NCBI RefSeq assembly: GCF_964355755.1 | Contig: NC_092670.1 | Coordinates: forward strand, 4,615,001-4,679,000 | Direction: 5' to 3' | Source of the DNA: Antedon mediterranea | Lineage: Eukaryota; Echinodermata; Crinoidea; Comatulida; Antedonidae | Length of the DNA stretch: 64,000 bases | Shown: positions 28,301 through 40,300 of the stretch, in pieces | Numbering within the stretch: the stretch's first letter is position 1 | Layout: the number at the start of each line of letters is the position of its first letter | The notes under the pieces: model-generated | The model's input: the letters and a program-made list of their open reading frames with translations, nothing else | The model's database searches: none | What the model was told of the DNA's origin: nothing | Position numbers and translations under genes: made by a program

Positions 28301-31300
28301 AAAATGTATCTCCTTTATGATCATCTTTTTTTTCTTATAATATTTTCAGGAAAACCCTATTTCACTTTCATATATAATAATATTAATTTCATGTTTGACC
28401 CTGACATAATCATTACTGGCCTAACCATTGCTTTTACATCTCCGGGCAATCAAAAGACCTCAGGCCAAGTATCCGAGTACAAGGTTAGGGTTAGCTCTCG
28501 TTGAGTTCACCTTTCTTCTATCTTTTAATTTCTCCTGTACTCCTATATAAATTAACATCACGTGGGGCAGAACATGCTTGAAGGCAATAGTAGAATGTGA
28601 AGGCATTCTAATGCTGTTGGAATTCACAAGCTATTTATGGTTACGATAACTGTACGCCCTGTTGTGGCGTCAGTAATTCGTTTATTCACCTTTCAGAATT
28701 GGCAACATTTTGTGGATGTTGATTTTAAGTGATCAGTAATCCAAGATGGATCTTCCGCCCATCAGCATTTATTGTGGTTTTGGAATTGATAATCCTACAG
28801 TATGTATAATCATAACAACAACATGCTTCTGGGCAATAATACCATTTGCTGTTCATTCATTGCTTAATTTTCATATCATTTTCACTTCTCAAATGTTTGG
28901 GTTTTACTGATGTTCAAATAATTCTATACATCAGTTGGAATGTTATTAATAGAAATCTAATTAATACTTTTTATAGTAAAATATTGTATTTATAAATGTC
29001 TTTGTGTAACATTTAAAAAAACAGATATTATATGGTATCATAAAAAAGGGCTATTGTCAGTTTATCCAGGTAAGCTGGGCACGAAATAGACCACCGAATA
29101 AATCAATTGTTATGTCAATACTTACATTGCACAGCAAATGCACCAAGTTCAACTGCAGTATCATATGGGGGTATCAATCTACCTTGTAAGATGTCTTGTT
29201 TTAGTTGTAAGAAAAAGAAATATCTAAGGAGACAAAATAGAAGAGATAAAAACTCTTTCTTCATCTAAAATAATACTTTGGTAAAGTGGACGTTTCTGTA
29301 CCGTTCAGTTAGGGCTATTGGTCGTATTAATATCCATGAATAATCTGTCTCCTACAGTATGGTTTGTGTTATGAAATTTTCAAATCATATGCAAGCCATA
29401 ACATGTTGAAAATTTGAATTGTAGCTCTCTTCTCAGAGAGAATAGGCCAATGTCGGTTTATCCAGGTAAGCTAGGCACGAAATAGACAACAATAGTTAGT
29501 TAGTCAGTCATTTAGCCTACAGTAGTTCAGAAGAAGAATGTTATGAAACTCAAATACATTTAGCCCATAAGTGGCCTCAGTTTACTATGCGAAAAAAATC
29601 CTAGTAGTTCATCACCACTAGCAACAAAAATATATATGTAGGGTTCTACATAATATATGTTCTGTTTATAATACAATAACAAATAGAGAAGATGGTTTGG
29701 GTCAGGTCACCCCTTTCCATCCTATTCCTATCAATATAGTAATGAGGTGAAATGAAGATTTGTAGCATGTTTACCAGCTTCACTCAACAAACAAAGCTCT
29801 TAACTATGTCACGATCCCAAACTGCTCCATATTTATTTGTTAAATAACTTCCCTCACAGATTACTATCTGCTAGATATTTCCCTGTGATAGTAGCAACCA
29901 TTTTGAAGCCAGCCGACAGAGGTACTGTAACAGTGAATTCAAGATGCCAGATTGTTGTTACCTCTGACAATTGCACTATGCAGCTATTGAGTCTAATAGT
30001 CATTCTGCATGTTTCTGAGCATGTACAGAATAATAATAATTATTATTCAGAATGCCATTTTTGACTAAAAAAAAGTTGCATATTGCTGGAACGATGAAAT
30101 GACAACCTATTTTCACTTTTTTTATTGGTTTGTGGTGTAAATCTTAAGTTGATTTACATACTCTGTCAACAAAACAATTTTAAATACAAACCTTGTTAAT
30201 TCTTCATGTAAATTGCTTGGTTCTGATGAATAAAATTTGACGCGGAATCGTAGTGTGTATGGAGGACCGACTGAAAAAAATGAAATAATAATAATATTAA
30301 TATGCATGTATAAACATATTTTTTTGGATTCTAAATATTGAAATTCTTGTTTTCATTAAAATTAAATTGGGACAAAATAGAAACATAAACCTGGCAATTT
30401 TTACTTACTTTTTACTTGTTTCTTAAGTGGCTTTGTTGGATCCAACCAATGCTGTAAGAAAATAAATAATTAATAAAATAAATACCATCAATTGAATGTA
30501 TTTTAGGCTTAAAGTAACTTTATCAGAATCTTTATTATTTTGTTGACCCTTGACACTAGCTGTTCCTTACTGTACACGCACCAACAAGAAAGGCCTACAT
30601 TATGCAATGGCAATGTGTGCCATGTCATGTCAAAAAGGAACCAAAAGGATAATGCTAGTGGGCCTAAGGAAAACATGTGAGGCCTTAGTCAAACATTGTT
30701 TTTTAATGCTCTCTCATAAAATAATCTTAAACCTTGATATTATCATTCGCGATGATATGGTTTTAAAAAGACTGCCGCTATCTGCATTCACCAGGTTGCT
30801 TGTACAGATGATTGACACATTAGCGGCCAACTGCTCATGATCGGTCAGACATGACTCAGGATGTTTAATGTCACAAACTAATAAGCTAAGATAATAAGAT
30901 AAGTTCCATCAGCTACTGTATAACAAGTGAATTACAATATGCCTGGATTACTCCCTGACAGCAGGAAAGTCTTAAACCAATCTTGAATATAATGCTCAAT
31001 ATTTAGCCCCTTAGCCCTCAACAAGTGGCAGCAAAAGGTCAAGCAAAACTTGGGGCATCAGAATAAAAGGTAAATCAGCAATATCTATAGCAAGTTTATT
31101 GTTGTGTTGTGAAACTATTGGAATATGCCTGCCAGCAAGTCTATTCAAAAAAGCTTTAGCTGATTTTGATAACAATTAAAACTTGATTAACTACGTACAA
31201 TTATATAATGTTGTCTTTTCAAATGGCTTAAATAATGTTCTTTTATCAAAGGGTCTACTGTGGGCACAATTGTTTATATGAATCAAAAACCATAGCATAG

Positions 31301-34300
31301 AAAATTAACCCCTTTATTTTAAAACCTTGTACTTTTTATTTATTTTTAACAGTACTGAAGCACTTTATGGGCCATGAAATGCAGAACACACATCCTACAG
31401 TAATGAACACAAAATGGTTAATCATTTCTGATTTCCGAATATAGTTATTATTTGCTTTATGGTTCGTTAACTACAGTATACAGTAGTTTAAACTCTTTCG
31501 TATCTTATTTGATACACATTCCGATATCTAGAATTTAGTATATAGATCAATATTTACATAACTGTGCTGTAAGTAAATGCATGGCACACTACTGTGAAGA
31601 TTTCTATCACCAGAGACCAACAAAATACTCCTTTTAAATTGTTTAGCCTTTGTGCATATTTAAAGAGAAAGATAAAATAAGTTAACAGGATTTTAGGCGA
31701 TTTATTAATTTTAATCCTATCATTTCACACCTATGTGTGAGTTATTGTTTGTATGGAGGCTTGCATTCACAGCTACTGTAGTTGAAAATACCTGCTGTGT
31801 TTACTGTTTGTGAAACTATTGTTTAAACTAAATTTACAGTAGTACAGGTCATTTAAGGACAAGGACTAACCCTTATAATTAGTGAATCACAGGTAATCAA
31901 CTCATCCAAAACTAGATACTGTACCACTGGGCCATTTTTTGTGTGTTCAGAATGTCATAGAAATTGGATCATCATCATTACATGGGAAGATACTGTAATA
32001 GGATATGAACAAATATGAAGAAATAAGGAAAGACAAGTTGAAAGAAAGTGGGGAAAAAGGAAAGAAAAGATGGAAAATACAGTAAGAAATGTGGAATAAG
32101 AAAGGAAGGAAAAGTTGGAAAATACAGTAAAGCAAGAAATGTGGAATAAGAAAGGAATAAAAAGTTGGAAAATACAGTAAAGCAAGAAATGTGGAAGAAG
32201 AAAGGAATAAAAAGTTGGAAATACAGTAAGAAATGTGGAAGAAGAAAGGAAGGAAAAGTTGGAAAATACAGTAAAGCAAGAAATGTGGAAGAAGAAAGGA
32301 ATAAAAAGTTGGAAATACAGTAAGAAATGTGGAAGAAGAAAGGAATAAAAAGTTGGAAATACAGTAAGAAATGTGGAAGAAGAAAGGAAGGAAAAGTTGG
32401 AAATACAGTAAGAAATGTGGAAGAAGAAAGGAAGGAAAAGTGGAAAATACAGTAAAGCAAGAAATGTGGAATAAGAAAGGAAGGATGAGCAAAATGATTA
32501 TAAGCTGAAAAAGAAAATCAAGAGAAGAAGGATGACTGATAAATACTTACTGCTATTTGTTCAGCATCTGTGTAGCTTAGTCCAAAATAATCTTTCTCTA
32601 CAATATCTAACGAATAAAACACTTGTTCATAGAGTTCTTCTGCTTTTGCACTTTTCTATAAAGACAAAAAATGACAGATAGAATTTATATTCTAATCACA
32701 AATTAAAACATGTAGTTAATTATGAACTAGGAAATCCTGTCCTATGGCGGTTATTCCACCACCAACCTCTCCTTCTCCCCAAATGTTTGTTTTTCTTGCA
32801 TTACAATATTCAAAAATTGACAATCTGTCATAATCTGAGTGATTCCCTACACTCGCTATTCGAGGTCCCTTTTGCGGAGGCGAAATATACCAAATTGGCA
32901 CAAAAAAAAATTGGATTTGCCAAATTTTATCCAGTAGGTGACTTACTGTACGTATGCCAAATAAAAAAAAAAAAATTGACAATGTTACAGTATCCAGTAT
33001 AAATAATAAGTAAGTACCGGTATCTGAAAAAGGTCACAGTAACACAGTACTAGTTAGAGTAATACACAAATCTGTTTTTCTGTGAATTAGATACATCTGC
33101 CCATTGCAGTATCAGTACAGTAGGCTTTTTTACATAACCCATACAACATAATGTTATACAGTATTCTATATTGAATTGACTAAACTAAATAATACATTTA
33201 GTACTACAGTGTTTAGGATGATAAAGTCAAGTCAAGTATCATTTATTATCATTTGTTTTAAGAAAAAACATAGAAATTCTGTTTGCTCTGTTGGCGGAGC
33301 ACAATATCCAACGGACACAACACGAACTCAAAAACAAAAACATTACAAAAAAGTGTCTACATTATGTTTAAGGCTTTAATAGATAAACATTCATAACAAC
33401 ACACTGTACTGTACAGTAAGTACTGTATGTAATAAATATAATAATACTGTATGTATACTGAATATACACTGTACATTCAAACCATGAACTATACACTACA
33501 GCAGGATTATAATTTTCATTATTCCATCATGCTTGATCAAAATACACAATGGCTGACACAACACAAGGTCTTATGATTGAATAACTAATCTCAAAAGCAA
33601 TTGTACAAACACAGCCTACAATGCTTCAACAACGCTCGTACAACACACTCGACACCAAACAGAATTCACAACAAAAACTGTTTAAACATTGCAATACTGT
33701 ACAACACTTTTTTTTTCATTTCATGCAATATATTTGTTTACAATTTTAGAAAATATTTCAGGATTGTTTCCAAATGGAACAGATCTCATTCTCAGTGAAT
33801 GGCAGCTATTAATGATCTGGGTTTTGTTGATTCTACAAACTCCCACCCTAAAACAGACGTGCTAATTTAAACTTAAGCTAAATTTTTATTGTTTGGATGG
33901 CTTACAGTTACACTACAGTACAGTATCTCGATGTTTTTTGTTGGTAATTGGGCTAAATTGCTGAAGTAAATTTGCAGACATTGTGTGGTAGTACAGTACG
34001 TAAATTAAGTAGTACTGTACCTCAACCTCATTTCAATGATGTTCAGAAGCCATTTTGATTTATATAATATCTATAAATATTCCACCCTAAACAAAGTGAA
34101 TCCAGATGGTAGTATGATTAGAATCCCAGTCAAATTCTTTTCACTGCTCACCAAAGCAGAACCAACCAAAGCTATTTACTACTACTAGGATTATACAGTA
34201 ACAGTAAATAATGTTTTCATGCTTCTGACCTTTTAACTCTACAATGTACTACAACCTGGACATGTTTAAATAGAGGGTACTAAACAATTGGAAAATCTGA

Positions 34301-37300
34301 TGAAAAATTCTCAACCTGTGCTACAGTAATAAATAGCATGTAAACTGGTCCTAGAGTTCTATACAACACCTTTGACCCTGAAAGAGTATGCCAACACCCA
34401 AGGCTGGCCCTAGAGTACCTCTAGCTCAACACCAGTGGCCGTATTCACCAATCTCACTTAGGCTAAGGGAAATACTTACCCTTAAAATTTAAGAATTCCC
34501 TTAACAAAGTGAAACACTTAAGGGGTATTCACAAATGAGTTAAGGGATTCACTTACCTAAGGAAAACACTTAATGTAAGGGTAAAACTTAAGGGTAAAAA
34601 TAATCATAAATATGAGTTCTCCCATTGTCCAATCACAGAGGATTTAATTCCCCTATGGTCCAATCGCTGTCCTCTCTAAAACTAATTTGCATATTTAAAA
34701 AAAGAGTAATGGGTTGGGGGACGGGGAGGATGAAGAGAAAAGTGTATGGACGATGGCAGTCAAAACAAAAAAAATAAATCAATATATAGGCATAGACTAA
34801 TTTGTATGGGTGGGGATCAGCAAAAAAAGGTCTAGATGCTACTCAAACCAAACATGAATCCTAGGCTGGTTAGTGGGCAGACCAACAGGGGTCTAGCATC
34901 TCTACCTAGCCTAGACTGGGGCCATCTACAAGTAGGCATAGTACTCGCACATACAGAATCGTCAGCACAACCAAGGTACTGAATAGTTAAGGGAACTTTT
35001 AAGGGACCTCTGAGGTCCCTTAAAAGTTAAGGGAAAAATAGACCAAGTTAAGGGTTTCCCTTAACCTTAAACCCTTTGTGAATACCACTTAAGTGAAACC
35101 CTTAATATTTTCTTGATTTAAGGGAAATCCTTAGGATTTAAGGGAAATATCTCACTTAAGTGTGATTGGTGAATACGGCCACAGGCCCTTACATTGGCCC
35201 TGGATAAGTAGGTTGAATGAGCAGCCAATCTGATGATGAGAAATGTAAACATACTGTACGATGAAAGCATCACAAAAAGGATTATTATAGATAATTTGGA
35301 ATACCTTGTCTACTACTGTACAGTACAAGTGTATGTGAAAACCTTGAATAGGCCTACATTTGGGGTACATTTTTTCTGTCATCATATCATTATACAGTAG
35401 GATATACCATATTGACGCAGGTATAAGCCAATACTCGGGTATAAGCCCATAATCGGGTAAAAGCCAACCCCCGACTTTTGACTAATTTTCATGAAAAATG
35501 AGGCACGGGTATAAAAGCCCACCCATTAATTCAAAGATCTACAGTGTGTGCTGTAATACATTATTTTGCATTTGTACAAATACAGGCATCAATATTACAG
35601 TAGTTTTACATCATTAGTATTGCTGTACAGTAGACCAGACGCAAAAAATGCTAACCACACTCTCCATGACATTGGGAGCAACTTGATGCCTAAAATGTGT
35701 GACAGCTGCTATAGCCAGTTTATAAGCTTGAAATCAATTACAACATGGGCCTATGACTCCCAATAATAATATGGCTTAAACCACAAAAAACTAACAATGT
35801 AATGGTTACAAGACTGTTCCTACAGTACATCACCTGTACTGACCATGACCTTGTAACCAATATCAAGCTTCTATTTTATTTTACTATACTGATAAAGTTA
35901 CAGTTTTACAGTACTTTATGGTTGTGTTTACAAAATTTGTAAGCACCCAAAACAAGCTGATAGCGTCAAAAAACTAGAAAAGACTCAATCTAGTTAGCTG
36001 TTTACGAAAACTGAACAGCACTGGAAACAATTTAAATGTTTGCGCAAACATAGCAGTTATGTACAATTTGCATTGAATTCTCATAAAATCTTTTTTTTCA
36101 TATCTTAAAGTTCACTACACAGTGCGTACCATGCAAATTTGCCGGGTCAAATCCTGACGGACAACCATTAAAACTTGTTAAGGAATCAATAATTCCCGGG
36201 GACGTCCTAGGATATTCAAGTTTCGTAAACGCGTACCCTATGCAACAAGGATGAATGCCACTCTGTAATTTAACCTATTCAAAAACCAAAAAAAAACCTT
36301 GGTGCATTTTAGTATACTGTACCTTACATATTTTTTAACATTAAATTATTTTCCTGCATTATTAGAGGATGGGTAAACTAAATTTTAAACAAAATGTTTC
36401 CTAGCTATTTATAGATTTATCAATTATGAATAAAAAACTGTCAAACGCAATATCTGTTTTGTTTCTTGTTTCAAGTTCGTTGTTGTTAGCTACTCTAAAG
36501 ACCCGAAGGCAAGCTGAAAAAGGGTTCAACCAACATGATGCCATTGTGTGAAGGAGCCATAATCTCACCATGAGCCCAACACTTTGTTCCCACAAACTTG
36601 TTAAAGCTATCAAATCAAACAATCTTGCTCTTAAACAACACATTTATATGGCCTGAAAATTATGAAAGAATGTTTAAAAAAAGCAATGCATTTAAATTAT
36701 TGAGAATTTTAGGTTCATTACGTTTGTAAAAACTTACACAAAAGCCTGTATTTTAGTCTATTATTCTGCCCACTAGCTAAATCCTAGATTATGATTCAAT
36801 CTTGGTAAATACTTTGGCTTAAATCGCTCCCAGTGTTCCGGCTATAGATCACCTTTGATACAGTTCTAAAGGTAACTGTTACTTTAGTTTTTTTTGGATT
36901 ATGTTTCAAAAAGGAAACACTAGAGTAATACCTTTTCTTTAATTACTTCCTGAATTTGTAGTCCGTGTGTACTGTATAAAAAGTCCATTATCATTGTATC
37001 AAACAAGGGTTTTCAGCATTTTAAACATTAATTAATTGTTTAACCCCCTTTCCCTATTAATAATAGGGAGATTTTGATTTGCAATGACATGGGTGAGAAC
37101 ATGCATCACAATAATAACCTCACATCACATCCTCAGTCTTCGCAAAGTTCCCCATTATAATTTTAATGTCCTCCAATTTAGTAGCCATTTTGTTGTGGCC
37201 ACAATCTTACAGTATAATCGTTCATGACTTGTGCCTGAGCATAAACTAACACTAACAGAGGAAACTAAAATAATGTGTACATCGCAGATTCTTCCTTGAG

Positions 37301-40300
37301 ATCAGTACAAAAACCATGAAATGATGGGTATACCCTTATAAAGGCATGGTTTGGGGATTGTACCCTTATAAAATTAGAGTTTCTTCAATTGAATTTTTTG
37401 TTTATTGTTGGTTTAAATCCAACTACCAGCCATGAAATGTACTTGAACACAAACTAAACCTACAGGTTAGTTTAATATAATACAAACAATATGTAAAATA
37501 TGACTTGTTGTTCAACTATAACTATAAATTTCTAACCAGAAAGTGATTAATTTAGGAATTGCTAATAATGAGAAAACCACTTGCCTACCGGTATGTACTG
37601 TACTGTGTGAATGCTATCATAAAAGTTTCATTGTAAATAAGGAATTGTCATTATTATATTATTAGCGGAATTCCCCTTTATTGCTCATACTGTACAATAC
37701 TGCACGGTGACATTCTTTCACATTCAATTGTGTTTGTGGTGAATAAATATCATTCTTTACCAATTTTAAATTCCGTTGAAATACTCATTTAATGCAAACT
37801 AGTGGTCGAGTGGTTAAAATACGAACCATGCTATAAATTGGTACAGGTTGAAGTCTCTCCTCGTCCATAGCTAGGTGGTAGAACAAACAGTCTGATTTGT
37901 GTGCACTAGTGCTTCTTTTGGTTAGTAAGGGGATTACCCCATTGTAATGGTCCATCCAAGTCTGGCTTATGTGCACTTTAATAGTGTTCAAACTACTGAA
38001 TTTAAAGACTATATTGTTGTATGTAAGCCATTTTTATACAAGCCCAAGGTTTGTGACTAAAATCTTCAGTTTCTAACTATTTCCAAATTAAAAATGTATT
38101 TCCATACAAAAGGCAATAAAAGGAAAAGGAAGAATTGAATTAATTGATCATAAATATCTCTGATCATATCTATTTACAAAAGAAAAAAGTAATTCAATAG
38201 AGAGATCTATTTCCTGTGCATTGTGATTTAACAAAGAAAGCCTTTATTTATGATGTTGTTTATGGCTAATCAGTTGAATAGAATAATAGAATAGTACTCA
38301 CAGTACCTGCAAAAGCTACTGAGACACTATCATTACACTTTTCTTACACAAACCGGACTTCCTGATGAAAACCGCAAATTCAGTGTTCATTTAAAATTCC
38401 AAATTCAAATGTGAAAAATTCTCTATTATTTTTAGGCATTTTTTCCCCTGACTTTTTGGACTAGCCAAGAAATAGTGAAAGTAATCAATACAGAACCATA
38501 GTAAATAATTAATTTGATAAAAACAATATCCTGGATTTATATTATATAGCGCCTACTGTAATGTTGTGAAACATTATTACCCCAGTCTTGATAGATACAA
38601 TAACAACAACAGACTGTGGAACATATTTTTTTTTATTATTTACAAAGTTACCAAATCATAGCATAGCAACTTCTATATTTTGTGTCACTTTTACAATTTT
38701 GTTTTCCAAATTAGCACATACCAACATCATATTAAATGTGTTTGCCACTATTTAACAACAAAAAGGTGGACAGAGAAGCCTATTTAAAAATCTTACTGTT
38801 TCAATTTGACATTGGACATGTTTAGTGTTTAATGTGACAGCACCAAAAGTGTTTACCATACATTTTTTAACCAAATTCTTTTCCTCTTACATCATAGTTT
38901 ACCTAGTAGTACTGACCATGCTCGCAATAAATAAAGGAAATTATCAACGAAATAAGATATGAATTTTGCCATTGGGAAGATATTCTACCTGGTGAATACC
39001 TAAAAATGTCTAGAGTTACAATACAACAGGGGCGATCCACGATCATTTGTCAGGCGATATTATTATTCGGAATATTGTATAAAATTTGTATGATGAAGCA
39101 TAAACTAATGTCCTAAAAAATAATATCATTATAATTTATTTATTCATTTATTAGTTTAATTATTGTTTTCTCTTTCAGATTGATATAACAACGGCTTGTT
39201 GATCCAGTAGCTGACTTAATAATAATAGCTGTCTAGTGAAAAACACTTGGGCTACAGTACAGTACACTTGGGCTAGTAGTACAGTACACTTGGGCTAGTA
39301 GTACAGTACACTTGGGCTAGTAGTACAGTAGCAAATATGTACAGTATATTCCTACTACATGCCAAGTGGGATAGTGACCAGTAAGTCCCATTGGTCAATA
39401 TTGCATGTTACAGTATATTTCATACCGTAGTTCTTTTATTGGTTCAGACTAAAGGGCATTACCGTTCTATGTGAATTTACTGTTACGAATTAAAAATACT
39501 CTATTTAGACCAGCGTGAAATTGTAAACTTCCTATTTCGTGACCTAAATCTGGTTCATGGGACCAAGTCGCAGCCCAACCACCCAGATGGACCAACGTAA
39601 TCAAGCTAATGAGAAGAAACCTTTGTCACTTCAGTCCTACATGGTTGGAGCTGAGGTACTGTACTTTGTAAATTAAGAAAATGTTAGGAACATCTTCAAA
39701 ACTGTTTGTACTGTAAGTTAAATAATGCTAAAACAAAGGCGCTTTTTTTCTCAAACTATCCTGAAGCCTTTAAAAAATATTTGGCAGCCCCTATTTTGCG
39801 AAACATCGTAGTTAAAAAGTTATAATATCAGCCCACAATTAGATGATGCATGCAAAGGAAAGTACCTCTTTTGGATTATTATTATTATAGCAGGCATACA
39901 GTGTGTTTTTAGTGTGAAAGCCTTTTGTGTTTCGTTCATGGTGAGTCATTCTGGTATTGATCAATTTGCTTCTAAAGTTAACATAACAATGCACTTTTAA
40001 AAGCAATTGATGGTAATTTCATAGTCAAGATCTTTATCTTAGGAATTCAATAGCTTTTTAAATAAAAAAAAAAACCTGAAGATTTACTTTTAAAAATAAT
40101 TAATAATCTCGGACACCAGACTCAAAAATGAATTTAGGTGAAGAAAATAAAAACAACATCTTAAAAATAGAAAGTGAATTTAATAATTTGCAGTTAGTTC
40201 TTTAAATACAGTTTTCAAATTACAATATCTTTTTTATTTGCTTTTAATATTTTAAAGTAGAAACTACAAGACCAGAGGGTTGAATCGCGGGACTTGTTTC

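Noticed and set aside
28430-28760. GC-richer patch in intron 5 as a missed exon
   Set aside because: Exons 5 and 6 already join in phase, and no acceptor-donor pair there keeps the FERM sequence intact.
30550-30840. 96-codon plus-strand frame
   Set aside because: No domain, no splice signals and antisense within an EPB41L5 intron; probably chance.
31947-32492. 181-codon Phe/Leu/Ser-rich minus-strand frame
   Set aside because: It is a translation of the purine-rich tandem array; three overlapping frames are open for the same reason.
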